Positions 1 through 9,119 of a DNA stretch of 64,000 nt are shown here, piece after piece. The translations under genes were made by a program, and so were the position numbers. The number at the start of each line of letters is the position of its first letter. The stretch's first letter is position 1. The stretch is taken from contig NZ_WTFT01000007.1 of the NCBI RefSeq assembly GCF_009861505.1, positions 1 through 64,000 on the forward strand, read 5' to 3'. The stretch comes from Pseudomonas izuensis. GTDB lineage: Bacteria; Pseudomonadota; Gammaproteobacteria; Pseudomonadales; Pseudomonadaceae. The notes under the pieces were generated by a model, which searched no databases, was not told the origin of the DNA, and saw nothing but the letters and a program-made list of their open reading frames with translations.

Positions 1-500
1 CCCTCATCCCCTTCAGGCCGCCCCGTCAGGCTCATGAGGCCGCCCAAGCCCTGGATCATGAAGTCATAACCCGCGCGCTTGGCATAAGGACCGGTTTGAC
101 CGAACCCGGTGATCGAGCAATAGATCAGGTCCGGGTTGATCGCCTTCAGCGATTCGTAGTCCAGCCCGTAAGCGGCCAGGCCACCGACCTTGAAGTTTTC
201 GATCAGGATGTCCGACTTGGCCGCCAGATCACGCACCAACTTCTGCCCCTCAGGGCGCGTGAAGTCGATGGTCACCGATTGCTTGTTGCGGTTGGCCGAC
301 AAGTAATAGGCGGCCTCGCTGGTGTTCTCGCCATAGGCGTCTTTAAGGAAAGGTGGACCCCAGGCGCGCGTGTCATCGCCATTGCCCGGACGCTCGACCT
401 TGATCACCTCGGCGCCAAGGTCGGCAAGGATTTGCCCGGACCAAGGCCCGGCCAGCACCCGCGATAAATCCAGTACCCGTAGATGCGAAAGCGCGCCCAT
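1..500 (-). CDS. CaiB/BaiF-family CoA-transferase, 3' end cut by window edge
   Basis: Translated from the minus strand, the 166 visible codons read [20 protein letters not shown] at the start, then [10 protein letters not shown], a DDTRAWGPP segment, [11 protein letters not shown] and the [10 protein letters not shown] region. This is the N-terminal half of a class III (CaiB/BaiF) CoA-transferase, a family that moves CoA between an acyl-CoA and a free acid. The catalytic Asp lies further on and is outside the window. The gene follows gcdH on the same strand after 13 bases, so they are probably one operon. In pseudomonads this partner is thought to activate glutarate for GcdH; that substrate is an inference from context. 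Confidence 0.9.
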   Translation of the reverse strand, partial: MGALSHLRVLDLSRVLAGPWSGQILADLGAEVIKVERPGNGDDTRAWGPPFLKDAYGENTSEAAYYLSANRNKQSVTIDFTRPEGQKLVRDLAAKSDILIENFKVGGLAAYGLDYESLKAINPDLIYCSITGFGQTGPYAKRAGYDFMIQGLGGLMSLTGRPEGDE

Positions 501-513
501 GGACGTTCTCCTA

Positions 514-1695
514 TTAATAGAACGCCTGGATGCCGGTTTGCGCACGACCAAGGATCAGCGCATGCACGTCGTGAGTACCTTCATAGGTATTGACCACTTC
601 CAGGTTGACCAGGTGGCGAGCAACACCGAATTCGTCGGAGATACCGTTGCCGCCCAACATGTCACGGGCCATGCGCGCGATGTCCAGGGACTTGCCGCAG
701 GAGTTGCGCTTCATCATCGAAGTGATTTCCACCGCCGCGGTACCTTCATCCTTCATGCGCCCCAGACGCAGGCAGCCTTGCAACGCCATGGTGATTTCGG
801 TCTGCATGTCGGCCAGCTTCTTCTGGATCAACTGAGTGGCGGCCAACGGACGACCGAACTGCTGACGATCCAGGGTGTACTGGCGAGCGGTGTGCCAGCA
901 GAACTCTGCGGCACCCAAAGCGCCCCAGGAAATGCCGTAACGCGCGGAGTTGAGGCAGGTGAAAGGACCTTTCAGACCGCGGACATCCGGGAAGATGTTC
1001 TCTTCCGGAACAAAGACGTTGTCCATGACGATCTCGCCGGTGATCGATGCCCGCAGGCCGACCTTGCCGTGAATCGCCGGAGCACTCAGGCCTTTCCAGC
1101 CTTTTTCCAGAACGAAGCCACGGATGTCGCCCGCGTCGTCCTTGCCCCACACCACAAACACATCGGCGATCGGGCTGTTGGTGATCCACATCTTGCTACC
1201 GGTCAGGCTGTAGCCGCCTTCGACTTTGCGTGCACGGGTAATCATCGCGCCCGGGTCGGAACCGTGGTTAGGCTCGGTAAGACCAAAGCAGCCGATCCAT
1301 TCACCCGACGCCAGTTTTGGCAGGTACTTCTGTTTCTGCGCTTCAGTGCCGAACTCATTGATCGGCACCATTACCAGCGAGGACTGCACACTCATCATCG
1401 AGCGGTAGCCGGAATCGATACGCTCGACTTCACGGGCAATCAGGCCGTAGCTGACGTAGTTCAGGCCGCTGCCACCGTACTGCTCGGGAATGGTTGCACC
1501 CAGCAGGCCCACTTCGCCCATTTCGCGGAAGATGGCCGGATCGGTTTTTTCATGACGGAACGCTTCGAGAATTCGCGGCGCAAGGCTCTGCTGGGCGAAC
1601 TGCGCAGCAGTATCACGGATCATGCGCTCCTCTTCGGTGAGCTGTTGATCCAGCAGCAGGGGATCGATCCAGTTGAAGCTAGCTTTACCGGCCAT
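514..1695 (-). CDS. gcdH: Glutaryl-CoA dehydrogenase
   Basis: The 393-residue protein has the full acyl-CoA dehydrogenase layout: an all-alpha N-terminal domain, the [13 protein letters not shown] segment in the middle, and a C-terminal [18 protein letters not shown] motif. That last motif carries the catalytic Glu and is characteristic of glutaryl-CoA dehydrogenases. The FAD enzyme oxidises and decarboxylates glutaryl-CoA to crotonyl-CoA at the end of lysine, tryptophan and glutarate breakdown, passing electrons to ETF. It starts with [16 protein letters not shown] and lies first in an operon with the CoA-transferase gene. A LysR gene is transcribed away from it. Length and motifs are complete. 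Confidence 0.95.
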   Translation of the reverse strand: MAGKASFNWIDPLLLDQQLTEEERMIRDTAAQFAQQSLAPRILEAFRHEKTDPAIFREMGEVGLLGATIPEQYGGSGLNYVSYGLIAREVERIDSGYRSMMSVQSSLVMVPINEFGTEAQKQKYLPKLASGEWIGCFGLTEPNHGSDPGAMITRARKVEGGYSLTGSKMWITNSPIADVFVVWGKDDAGDIRGFVLEKGWKGLSAPAIHGKVGLRASITGEIVMDNVFVPEENIFPDVRGLKGPFTCLNSARYGISWGALGAAEFCWHTARQYTLDRQQFGRPLAATQLIQKKLADMQTEITMALQGCLRLGRMKDEGTAAVEITSMMKRNSCGKSLDIARMARDMLGGNGISDEFGVARHLVNLEVVNTYEGTHDVHALILGRAQTGIQAFY

Positions 1696-1781
1696 GAGTG
1701 TGTCCTCTCGAAACAGGTCAAATAACGTGGACTGATCCTAGGCCGGGTTCGTCGTCCCGGCAAACGAGGATTTCGCATACT

Positions 1782-1817
1782 GTTGTGCTAATTTCTCACT
1801 TCGAAACGTCGCACAAC
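1782..1817. promoter_or_regulatory. Inverted repeat between gcdH and its LysR gene
   Basis: GTTGTGC at 1782-1788 is matched by GCACAAC at 1811-1817, a perfect 7-bp inverted repeat separated by 22 bases. It lies in the 157-bp divergent intergenic region, 36 bases before the LysR start codon. It is a candidate operator for the LysR protein or a flanking factor. The spacing is longer than a classic single T-N11-A LysR box, so the assignment is tentative. Confidence 0.4.
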
Positions 1818-1852
1818 GCAATTAATGCGATGTATTAGTGAGGTTGACGTAC

Positions 1853-2752
1853 ATGCGCAGGAAGATACCCAGTACAACCGCCCTGATCAGCTTCGAGGCG
1901 GCCGCACGACACGAGAGCTTTACCAAGGCAGCACAAGAGTTGTCGCTTACCCAAGGTGCGATTTGCCGACAGATCGCCAGCCTTGAGGAGTTCCTCAATG
2001 TTGAATTGTTCCGACGCTCGCGGCGCGGAGTGAAGCTGACAGAAGCCGGACTTTCCTACAGCCGTCGGGTTGCCACTCAACTCGACGCTGTAGAGCGGGA
2101 CACCCTGTCCGTGATGGGGCAACAAGGAACCAACGTGATCGAACTGGCCGTGGTACCGACCTTCGGCACTCAATGGCTGTTGCCTCGACTCAAGGACTTC
2201 CAGCAAAAACACCCGGAGGTGACGGTCAATCTGACGAACCGCACGCGCCCGTTCCTGTTTGCCGATACCGACTTCGATGCGGCGATTTACTTCGGCGATG
2301 CGGACTGGTCCGGCACAGAATCCCACCGATTGATGGGCGAACACCCGCTGCCCGTGTGCAGTCCCAACCTGCTGGGAAAAAAGACCCTCCTGACAGCCGG
2401 CGAAATCGCCGAGTTACCCCTGCTACAGCAGACCACTCGTCCCTATGCCTGGCGACATTGGTTTAACTCTCAGCGACTGAATGTCCCTCGCGACATGACA
2501 GGACCGCGCTACGAGCTATTCTCCATGCTGGCCCAGGCGGCCATGCACGACATGGGCATCGCCTTGATTCCACCGTTTCTGATTCAGCGCGAACTGGCCG
2601 AGAAACGATTGGTGATCGCCAACCCTCAGGCACTCTCCAGCATCAAGGCTTACTACCTGATGATTCCTGAGCGAAAGGTCGAATCGGCGTCTTTACGGGC
2701 TTTTCGGGATTGGCTGGTCAATCAGGCGCACAGCTACAGCCTAGAAGGATAA
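1853..2752 (+). CDS. LysR-family transcriptional regulator (GcdR-like)
   Basis: This 299-residue protein has an N-terminal winged helix-turn-helix (residues 1-60, with ALISFEAAARHESFTKAAQE and TQGAICRQIASLEEFL) followed by the periplasmic-binding-like effector domain. An in-frame GTG lies at 1838, but the ATG at 1853 has an AGG nine bases upstream and matches the family's MRRKIPSTTAL-type start, so I chose it. It is divergent from gcdH, the usual arrangement for a LysR activator of the adjacent operon. P. putida GcdR, which responds to glutarate, occupies this position. The effector here is inferred from that context. Confidence 0.88.
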   Translation: MRRKIPSTTALISFEAAARHESFTKAAQELSLTQGAICRQIASLEEFLNVELFRRSRRGVKLTEAGLSYSRRVATQLDAVERDTLSVMGQQGTNVIELAVVPTFGTQWLLPRLKDFQQKHPEVTVNLTNRTRPFLFADTDFDAAIYFGDADWSGTESHRLMGEHPLPVCSPNLLGKKTLLTAGEIAELPLLQQTTRPYAWRHWFNSQRLNVPRDMTGPRYELFSMLAQAAMHDMGIALIPPFLIQRELAEKRLVIANPQALSSIKAYYLMIPERKVESASLRAFRDWLVNQAHSYSLEG

Positions 2753-3187
2753 AGGCTTACGAGCATTAGCTGACCTCGTAGTCAGCAAAATAAAAACCCT
2801 ACAGATATAAGTATTTGTCGCATATTCGAAGACTGTACGAGAAAGCAGTACAAACGTTCCACAAGCGCCTGAACACATGGCTTTGCGCCGCTATCTCGTA
2901 GCAATAAAGCATCATTCATATGGCCGATGTGAAAATTGCTGAATTTTGGCAAAATCGTCTGAAAGGCACGCTGTACAAGGGATTGAACCGAATTGATGCG
3001 ACATTCGGTCACGGGGTGACTTGTAGTTAATTTTCCGTCACGCGTCATAATCTCTTGAAGGGCACAAAGTTCGCCTGCAAAATGCCGCGCCCCGCCTTGA
3101 TTTGGCGGGGCCGTGCTGATCGGCCGCCCCAGCCGCACCATCCGTAGTGCATGGGTTTACTTAATAAGATCACGCAGGAGATTTGAC
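2753..3187. other. Intergenic region between LysR gene and pntAa
   Basis: There is no convincing gene in these 435 bases. The minus-strand frame across it has no ribosome-binding site and no recognisable domain. A strong hairpin (GCCCCGCC at 3089-3096, loop of 7, GGCGGGGC at 3104-3111) lies about 75 bases before pntAa. It has no T-tract, so it is more likely a 5'-UTR structure than a terminator. A possible but poorly spaced promoter (TTGTAG at 3021, CATAAT at 3046, 19-base spacer) precedes it. The region is visibly more AT-rich than its neighbours. Confidence 0.6.
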
Positions 3188-4309
3188 GTGCACATTGGTG
3201 TTCCTCTCGAAACCCAGACGGGTGAAACGCGGGTTGCTGCTACCCCCGAAACCATTAAGAAGCTGATCGGCCAGGGCCATAAGGTCACTGTTCAGAGCGG
3301 CGCCGGCATCAATGCCAGCGTTATCGACAGTGCCTATGAAGCGGCAGGCGCAACCATTGGCAGCGCCAGTGATGCGTTTGGCGCCGAGCTGATTCTCAAA
3401 GTGGTCGCACCCAGCAACAGCGAGCTCGCGCTGATCAAGCGCGGCACGATTGTGGTGGGCATGCTCAACCCGTTCAGCAATGAAACCATCGCCAAACTGG
3501 CCGAGTGCGGCATTACCGCGTTTGCGCTGGAAGCCGCGCCGCGCACCTCCCGTGCCCAGAGCCTGGACGTGCTGTCCTCGCAGGCCAACATCGCCGGCTA
3601 TAAGGCTGTGTTGCTGGCGGCTCACCACTATCCGCGCTTCATGCCGATGCTGATGACCGCTGCGGGCACCGTTAAAGCGGCGCGCGTACTGATTCTCGGC
3701 GCCGGTGTTGCCGGGTTGCAGGCGATCGCCACGGCGAAACGTCTGGGAGCGGTGATCGAAGCGTCCGACGTACGCCCTGCGGTTAAAGAGCAGATCGAAT
3801 CCCTCGGCGCCAAGTTCGTCGATGTGCCTTACGAAACCGATGAAGAGCGTGAATGCGCGGTCGGTGTCGGCGGTTACGCACGCCCCATGCCTGCCAGCTG
3901 GATGCAGCGCCAGGCCGTGGCCGTGCACGAACGTGCCAAGCAGGCTGACATCGTCATCACTACCGCACTGATTCCGGGCCGCAAGGCGCCGACGCTATTG
4001 AGCGCGGAAACCGTGGCGCAAATGAAGCCAGGATCGGTGGTCATCGACCTCGCGGCAGCCCAGGGCGGTAACTGCCCGCTGACCGTGGCGGATCAGGTGG
4101 TTGTCGAAAACGGCGTGACCATCGTCGGCCCGACCAATCTGGCGGCCGCGGTCGCAGCCGATGCCTCCGCACTGTATGCCCGCAACCTGCTGGACTTCAT
4201 GAAACTGTTGTTCGATAAAGAAGGACAACTGGTGATCAACCTTGAAGACGATATCGTCGCCGCGTGCCTGATGTGCCGCGAAGGCCAGATCGTGCGCAAG
4301 AACGGCTGA
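3188..4309 (+). CDS. pntAa: Proton-translocating NAD(P) transhydrogenase, alpha subunit part 1
   Basis: This is the 373-residue soluble NAD(H)-binding domain I of transhydrogenase. It shows the AlaDH/PNT N-terminal region ([16 protein letters not shown]), the nucleotide-binding [20 protein letters not shown] segment, and the YARPMP mobile-loop area. The frame is open from 3113, but GTG at 3188 has AGGAG seven bases upstream and gives the family N-terminus, so GTG is the start. With pntAb and pntB it forms the membrane enzyme that uses the proton gradient to reduce NADP+ with NADH. The alpha chain is split in two genes, as is usual in pseudomonads and unlike E. coli. Confidence 0.95.
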   Translation: MHIGVPLETQTGETRVAATPETIKKLIGQGHKVTVQSGAGINASVIDSAYEAAGATIGSASDAFGAELILKVVAPSNSELALIKRGTIVVGMLNPFSNETIAKLAECGITAFALEAAPRTSRAQSLDVLSSQANIAGYKAVLLAAHHYPRFMPMLMTAAGTVKAARVLILGAGVAGLQAIATAKRLGAVIEASDVRPAVKEQIESLGAKFVDVPYETDEERECAVGVGGYARPMPASWMQRQAVAVHERAKQADIVITTALIPGRKAPTLLSAETVAQMKPGSVVIDLAAAQGGNCPLTVADQVVVENGVTIVGPTNLAAAVAADASALYARNLLDFMKLLFDKEGQLVINLEDDIVAACLMCREGQIVRKNG

Positions 4310-4320
4310 GGATAAAAACA

Positions 4321-4677
4321 ATGGAAGACATGCTGATCTCTCACGGTATCTACAACCTGATCATCTTCGTACTGGCTATCTATGTCGGCTACCACGTGGT
4401 CTGGAACGTGACCCCTGCACTGCACACACCACTGATGGCAGTCACCAACGCCATCTCGGCCATCGTAATCGTCGGCGCCATGCTCGCCGCCGCCCTCACC
4501 GTAACCCCGCTGGGCAAGACCATGGGCACCCTGGCCGTGGCCCTGGCCGCCGTCAACGTGTTTGGTGGTTTCCTGGTCACCCGGCGCATGCTGGAAATGT
4601 TCAAGAAGAAAGCGGCTCCAGCAAAAGCTCCGGCAGCCAAGGCCGAAGCAGTCAAGGCTGAGGTGCAGCAAGCATGA
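4321..4677 (+). CDS. pntAb: NAD(P) transhydrogenase, alpha subunit part 2
   Basis: The 118-residue protein is the membrane part of the split alpha subunit. It has three to four hydrophobic segments ([47 protein letters not shown]) and a C-terminal Ala/Lys-rich cytoplasmic tail of about 30 residues. An in-frame upstream start exists at 4264 inside pntAa, but the ATG at 4321 follows a GAGGATAAAAACA leader and yields the expected [10 protein letters not shown]-terminus. It lies 11 bases after pntAa and overlaps pntB by four bases, so the three are translated as one operon. Confidence 0.93.
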   Translation: MEDMLISHGIYNLIIFVLAIYVGYHVVWNVTPALHTPLMAVTNAISAIVIVGAMLAAALTVTPLGKTMGTLAVALAAVNVFGGFLVTRRMLEMFKKKAAPAKAPAAKAEAVKAEVQQA

Positions 4678-6110
4678 GCATGAATCTGGTTACATCCCTG
4701 TATTTGATCGCCTCGGTCTGCTTCATCCAGGCGCTCAAGGGCCTCTCGCACCCAACCACGTCACGTCGCGGCAACCTGTTCGGCATGCTCGGTATGGGCC
4801 TGGCGATCCTCACCACCGTCGGCCTGATCTACAAACTCGGTGCCGAGCTGGCCCATGACGGTATCGTCTACGTGATCGTCGGCCTGTTGATCGGCGGCAC
4901 TGCTGGCTCGATCATGGCAAAACGCGTTGAAATGACCAAAATGCCTGAGCTGGTCGCCTTCATGCACAGCATGATCGGCCTGGCAGCGGTATTCATCGCT
5001 GTGGCCGCCGTGGTCGAGCCACAGTCGCTGGGCATCGTCCAGCAACTCGGTGACGCGATCCCGGCCGGTAACCGCCTGGAACTCTTCCTCGGCGCCGCCA
5101 TCGGTGCAATCACCTTCTCCGGTTCCGTCATTGCCTTCGGCAAACTGGCGGGCAAGTACAAGTTCCGCTTGTTCCAGGGCGCACCGGTACAGTTCTCCGG
5201 CCAGCACAAGCTCAACCTGCTGCTGGGCCTGGCCACGCTGGCACTGGGCGTGACCTTCATGCTCACCGGCGACTACACCGCTTTCGGCGTGATGCTGGCG
5301 CTGGCCTTCGTGCTCGGCGTGCTGATCATCATCCCGATTGGTGGTGCCGACATGCCGGTCGTCGTGTCGATGCTCAACAGCTATTCCGGCTGGGCAGCGG
5401 CGGGTATCGGCTTCTCGCTGAACAACTCGATGCTGATCATCGCTGGCTCTCTGGTGGGTTCGTCCGGTGCGATTCTCTCGTACATCATGTGCAAGGCGAT
5501 GAACCGCTCCTTCTTTAACGTATTGCTCGGTGGTTTCGGCAATACGGCTGACGCAGGCGGCCCTGCAGGCTCGAAAGAAGCCCGCCCAGTGAAATCCGGT
5601 TCGGCTGACGACGCGACTTTCCTGCTGACCAACGCTGACACCGTGATCATCGTTCCGGGTTACGGCCTGGCGGTAGCACGGGCGCAACATGCGCTGAAGG
5701 AATTGACCGAGAAGCTGACCCATCGCGGTGTGACCGTGAAGTACGCGATCCACCCGGTCGCCGGTCGTATGCCAGGGCACATGAACGTACTGCTGGCCGA
5801 GGCTGAAGTGCCGTACGACCAGGTGTTCGAGATGGACGACATCAACTCCGAGTTCGGCCAGGCCGACGTGGTGCTGGTGCTGGGCGCCAACGACGTGGTC
5901 AACCCGGCCGCCAAGAACGATCCGAAATCGCCGATTGCCGGCATGCCGATTCTCGAAGCGTTCAAGGCCAAGACCATCATCGTCAACAAGCGTTCGATGG
6001 CCAGCGGCTATGCCGGCCTGGACAACGAACTGTTCTACCTGGACAAAACCATGATGGTGTTCGGTGACGCTAAAAAGGTCATCGAAGACATGGTCAAGGC
6101 TGTCGAGTAA
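4674..6110 (+). CDS. pntB: NAD(P) transhydrogenase, beta subunit
   Basis: The 478-residue beta subunit has a long N-terminal membrane domain with eight or nine hydrophobic helices (residues about 1-260) and a soluble NADP(H)-binding domain III at the C-terminus. Domain III markers are [37 protein letters not shown] and [13 protein letters not shown]. Its ATG overlaps the pntAb stop (ATGA), which suggests translational coupling. A clear intrinsic terminator follows 19 bases after the stop codon. The protein is complete and of normal length. Confidence 0.96.
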   Translation: MSMNLVTSLYLIASVCFIQALKGLSHPTTSRRGNLFGMLGMGLAILTTVGLIYKLGAELAHDGIVYVIVGLLIGGTAGSIMAKRVEMTKMPELVAFMHSMIGLAAVFIAVAAVVEPQSLGIVQQLGDAIPAGNRLELFLGAAIGAITFSGSVIAFGKLAGKYKFRLFQGAPVQFSGQHKLNLLLGLATLALGVTFMLTGDYTAFGVMLALAFVLGVLIIIPIGGADMPVVVSMLNSYSGWAAAGIGFSLNNSMLIIAGSLVGSSGAILSYIMCKAMNRSFFNVLLGGFGNTADAGGPAGSKEARPVKSGSADDATFLLTNADTVIIVPGYGLAVARAQHALKELTEKLTHRGVTVKYAIHPVAGRMPGHMNVLLAEAEVPYDQVFEMDDINSEFGQADVVLVLGANDVVNPAAKNDPKSPIAGMPILEAFKAKTIIVNKRSMASGYAGLDNELFYLDKTMMVFGDAKKVIEDMVKAVE

Positions 6111-6128
6111 CCCCGCACGGCACACAGA

Positions 6129-6155
6129 ACGCCCTGACTTGTCAGGGCGTTTTTG
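6129..6155 (+). terminator. Intrinsic terminator of the pnt operon
   Basis: ACGCCCTGAC at 6129-6138 pairs perfectly with GTCAGGGCGT at 6141-6150 around a two-base TT centre and is followed by TTTTG. It starts 18 bases after the pntB stop codon. Confidence 0.9.
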
Positions 6156-6323
6156 TTTGCGCAAATCGTCAGACAAACTATTCTTTTGTTACCGATCCGG
6201 TAACGGTGTTTTGCTTAAAAGGCCCGGAATAGACGCCTCGATTGCGACCTTGGTAGCGGGACAGAAGTCGGCGCAATTCACTAGACTGCACGTCCTGCTA
6301 CCTGTTGCCCGAGATAAAAACCC

Positions 6324-7817
6324 ATGTACCGTGACCGTATTCGCCTGCCTTCGTTGTTGGACAAAGTGATGAGCGCTGCCGACGCTGCCGCTCTGATTGA
6401 AGACGGCATGACCGTCGGCATGAGTGGCTTTACACGCGCCGGGGAAGCCAAGGCCGTCCCTCAAGCGCTGGCCGAGCGCGCCAAGGTCACGCCACTGAAG
6501 ATCAGCCTCATGACCGGCGCCAGCCTGGGCAATGACCTGGACAAGCAATTGACCGAAGCCGGCGTGCTGTCGCGACGCATGCCGTTTCAGGTCGACAGCA
6601 CGCTGCGCAAGGCGATCAACGCCGGTGAAGTCATGTTCATCGACCAGCACTTGTCGGAAACCGTGGAGCAATTGCGCAACCAGCAACTGAAGTTGCCGGA
6701 CATTGCCGTGATTGAAGCCGTCGCCATCACCGAGCAAGGCCATATCGTGCCGACCACCTCGGTGGGCAACTCGGCCAGCTTCGCGATCTTCGCCAAGCAT
6801 GTGATTGTCGAAATCAACATGGCGCACAACCCGAACCTCGAGGGCCTGCACGACATCTATATTCCGACCTATCGCCCGACCCGCACCCCGATTCCATTGG
6901 TCAAGGTCGACGACCGCATTGGCAGCACCGCCATCCCGATCCCAGCGGAAAAAATCGTCGCCATCGTGGTCACCAACCAGGCTGACTCACCTTCTACTGT
7001 GCTGGCACCGGACGCCGAGACCCAAGCCATTGCCGACCACCTGATCGACTTCTTCAAACAGGAAGTGGCCGCCGGGCGCATGACCAACAAGCTCGGCCCG
7101 TTGCAAGCCGGCATCGGTACCATCGCCAACTCGGTGATGTGTGGCCTGATCGACTCGCCGTTCGAAGACCTGACGATGTACTCCGAGGTGCTGCAGGACT
7201 CGACCTTCGACCTGATCGATGCCGGGAAGCTGAGCTTTGCTTCGGGCAGTTCGATCACCCTGTCGAGCCGGCGCAATGCTGACGTGTTCGGCAACCTGGA
7301 GCGCTACAAGGACAAACTGGTCCTGCGCCCGCAGGAGATTTCCAACCACCCTGAAGTCGTGCGTCGCCTGGGCATCATCGGTATCAACACGGCGCTGGAG
7401 TTCGACATCTATGGCAACGTCAACTCCACTCACGTCTGCGGCACGCGGATGATGAACGGTATCGGTGGCTCGGGCGACTTCGCGCGCAACGCGCACCTGT
7501 CCGTGTTCGTGACCAAGTCGATCGCCAAGGGCGGCGCGATCTCCAGCGTGGTACCGATGGTCAGCCACGTTGACCATACCGAACATGACGTCGACATCCT
7601 CGTGACCGAAGTGGGCCTGGCAGACTTGCGAGGCCTCGCGCCTCGGGAGCGTGCCCGAATCATCATCGACAAGTGCGTACACCCGGACTACCGCCAGGCA
7701 CTGAATGATTACTTCACTGCCGCCTGCGCCCTCGGTGGACACACGCCGCACATCCTGCGCGATGCCCTGAGTTGGCACATCAAGCTGGAAGAAACCGGGC
7801 GAATGCTCACCTCGTAA
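6324..7817 (+). CDS. Acetyl-CoA hydrolase/transferase family protein (succinate/acetate CoA-transferase)
   Basis: This 497-residue protein belongs to the Cat1/Ach1 family of class I CoA-transferases. The active-site segment INTALEFDIYGNVNSTHVCG holds the predicted catalytic Glu, and GIGGSGDFARNA, a glycine-rich motif, follows. Such enzymes exchange CoA between succinyl-CoA or propionyl-CoA and acetate, or hydrolyse acetyl-CoA; the sequence does not settle which. The start ATG at 6324 (MYRDRIRLPSLLDKV) matches the family N-terminus. It is monocistronic, bounded by the pnt terminator upstream and a hairpin downstream. Confidence 0.9.
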   Translation: MYRDRIRLPSLLDKVMSAADAAALIEDGMTVGMSGFTRAGEAKAVPQALAERAKVTPLKISLMTGASLGNDLDKQLTEAGVLSRRMPFQVDSTLRKAINAGEVMFIDQHLSETVEQLRNQQLKLPDIAVIEAVAITEQGHIVPTTSVGNSASFAIFAKHVIVEINMAHNPNLEGLHDIYIPTYRPTRTPIPLVKVDDRIGSTAIPIPAEKIVAIVVTNQADSPSTVLAPDAETQAIADHLIDFFKQEVAAGRMTNKLGPLQAGIGTIANSVMCGLIDSPFEDLTMYSEVLQDSTFDLIDAGKLSFASGSSITLSSRRNADVFGNLERYKDKLVLRPQEISNHPEVVRRLGIIGINTALEFDIYGNVNSTHVCGTRMMNGIGGSGDFARNAHLSVFVTKSIAKGGAISSVVPMVSHVDHTEHDVDILVTEVGLADLRGLAPRERARIIIDKCVHPDYRQALNDYFTAACALGGHTPHILRDALSWHIKLEETGRMLTS

Positions 7818-7832
7818 TCGATACAGATAGCA

Positions 7833-7858
7833 GCTGACGAAAACACAGTTTCGTCAGC
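7833..7858 (+). terminator. Hairpin after the CoA-transferase gene
   Basis: GCTGACGAAA at 7833-7842 pairs perfectly with TTTCGTCAGC at 7849-7858 around the loop ACACAG, 16 bases after the stop codon. It has no T-tract, so it may be a weak or Rho-assisted terminator or an mRNA-stabilising stem. Confidence 0.55.
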
Positions 7859-7887
7859 CTGCTGCTGCCAAGCCATATCCCGTCAAA

Positions 7888-8053
7888 AACTGTACTGCTG
7901 TACCGGTCATTTCCTACCGAAACACCCCACACACCGACATCAAATCCGCAAAATTGCACTACAACGGTGCAGATAGGTACAGTTGCCTCAATTTTGACCA
8001 GTACACCCCCTATAAACAGTTAACTGAGCCCTCACAATACAGATGAACTGTAT
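7888..8053. promoter_or_regulatory. Cluster of TACAGTT-type sites upstream of the DUF1127 gene
   Basis: The 7-mer TACAGTT occurs at 7978-7984, and its complement AACTGTA at 7888-7894 and 8046-8052. The first site is part of a tight direct repeat, CTGTAC at 7890-7895 and again at 7898-7903. The last forms an inverted repeat, ATACAG (8037-8042), five bases, CTGTAT (8048-8053). A palindrome CAGTTAACTG lies at 8017-8026. This looks like a multi-site operator controlling the DUF1127 gene. The regulator is unknown and is not encoded next to it in this window. Confidence 0.55.
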
Positions 8054-8136
8054 CTACAGAGACTAGGCAAACAAGAGGATCATGGGCACCAGTTAAACCA
8101 CTACCTAATCCCGCCACAAGCGGAAGGATGAAAACC

Positions 8137-8352
8137 ATGGAACGTACACTCAGTTCCGATCTGTTCTTCGAAGACACCGCTGCAAAAACCCAGGCTTCCA
8201 TGCCTCTGCGCGTTATCGCCAACCTGATGCTGTGGCAGCGCCGCATCTCCAGCCGCCACCAACTGGCTCGTCTGGATTCGCGTCTGCTGGCTGACGCCGG
8301 GATTAGCGAAGCACAACGCTACGAAGAGCTGAGCAAGCCGTTCTGGCGCTAA
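8137..8352 (+). CDS. DUF1127 small basic protein
   Basis: This 71-residue protein carries a DUF1127 (YjiS-like) region at its C-terminus: LARLDSRLLADAGISEAQ, the typical helix-turn with an L-x-D-x-G-[IL] core, ending KPFWR. A start at 8128 is possible, but GGAAGG sits directly against it. The same GGAAGG is nine bases from the ATG at 8137, which I chose. DUF1127 proteins are small Arg-rich proteins linked in other bacteria to RNA turnover and phosphate or carbon metabolism; its role here is unknown. It is monocistronic, with dense upstream repeats and a good terminator. Confidence 0.85.
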   Translation: MERTLSSDLFFEDTAAKTQASMPLRVIANLMLWQRRISSRHQLARLDSRLLADAGISEAQRYEELSKPFWR

Positions 8353-8411
8353 GTTAGCGTCGCTGGCTTTGACCTTAAGGTCCGCCGCCAGCAACCCGAA
8401 TTGAACAAACA

Positions 8412-8445
8412 AGACCCGTCGTGGGAAACCACGGCGGGTTTTGTC
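8412..8445 (+). terminator. Intrinsic terminator of the DUF1127 gene
   Basis: CCCGTCGTGG (8415-8424), a GAAA loop and CCACGGCGGG (8429-8438) form a ten-pair stem with one G-T pair. It is followed by TTTTG. Confidence 0.85.
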
Positions 8446-8691
8446 GTTTAAGGGGTAGAAAAAGGTGGCATCAGTACAGTTTGATAAAATATGAATCAGA
8501 CCTATACAGTTATACCGATAGGCTCATACTCGTTAAAAGCTTCACCAGATGATCCTTCACACGATCAGATTGTCGCGGTAATACGCACCGGCCTACTATC
8601 CATTCAGAACGTGGCGAATATTGAGTGTCTAACGTTTGACTCATTCGACACTGCGCCACCTTTCAATCGGTTTTACCCAAAGGAGTTACCC
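8446..8691. promoter_or_regulatory. Leader region of the DUF2388 operon with two TACAGTT sites
   Basis: Two more exact TACAGTT copies, at 8475-8481 and 8505-8511, lie exactly 30 bp apart (about three helical turns) just after the DUF1127 terminator. The rest of the region up to 8691 shows no gene. The downstream frame is open from 8491, but the strong AAAGGAG at 8679-8685 fixes the DUF2388 start at 8692. The spacing suggests that the same regulator binds here and upstream of DUF1127. Confidence 0.5.
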
Positions 8692-9012
8692 ATGTCCCGT
8701 CTTCGTCTGCTCAGTGCTGCTGCCCTGTTTGCCGTGGCTGCCAATGCCAGCGCAACCAGCTTCATCGTGACCACCGACGCTGTGGTCAACGCGCTCAAAG
8801 CCACGTCCGATGCGACCACCGACGTCGTCTCGTCGTCGTTCAAGGATGACAAAATCGTGCTCGCGGCCCGTGACGACGCTGCCAGCTTCGTCGCCAGCGA
8901 AGGTTCCATCCGCGGCGTGAAACTCGAAAGCGCCCTCGACCACATTCGCCACCGGGCACCTCAACTGAACGCAAGCGACGCACAACTGGCGCAAGCGATC
9001 CTGACCATCTAA
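8692..9012 (+). CDS. DUF2388 secreted protein, copy 1
   Basis: The 106-residue precursor has a Sec signal peptide (hydrophobic core SAAALFAVAANASA, cleavage near residue 22) and a mature part of about 84 residues. Its conserved core is KIVLAARDDAASFVASEG, followed by IRGVKLESALDHIR and a C-terminal LAQAIL. I recognise the family as DUF2388, periplasmic or secreted proteins found mainly in Pseudomonas with no known function. Start chosen by AAAGGAG seven bases before the ATG. It is first in a run of three paralogues followed by a large secreted protein, probably one operon. Confidence 0.85.
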   Translation: MSRLRLLSAAALFAVAANASATSFIVTTDAVVNALKATSDATTDVVSSSFKDDKIVLAARDDAASFVASEGSIRGVKLESALDHIRHRAPQLNASDAQLAQAILTI

Positions 9013-9119
9013 ACGGCTGCACGGACAAGGGGCGCGCCCGACGTGCCCCAGCGTTTCGTGGCTGGATCCAGGTCGGACCTTGCGTTAGCCTTGGGGCTTA
9101 CTTTCAACTGTCGAGTCTC

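Noticed and set aside
370..1725. 451-codon plus-strand frame opposite gcdH
   Set aside because: It is antisense to gcdH, has no domain or ribosome-binding site, and arises from GC-rich third-position bias. The same holds for many long frames opposite pntB, polA and coxB.
2782..3141. 119-codon minus-strand frame in the gap before pntAa
   Set aside because: It has no ribosome-binding site, no recognisable domain and no signal. The composition looks non-coding.
8590..8640. AlgU promoter upstream of the DUF2388 operon (GAACGT then TCTAA)
   Set aside because: The spacer is only 15 bases and both elements have mismatches. It is weaker than the osmC and ErsA examples and could be chance.
8491..8691. 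N-terminal extension of the first DUF2388 protein
   Set aside because: The frame is open, but it would bury the signal peptide 67 residues in. AAAGGAG at 8679 marks ATG 8692 as the start.
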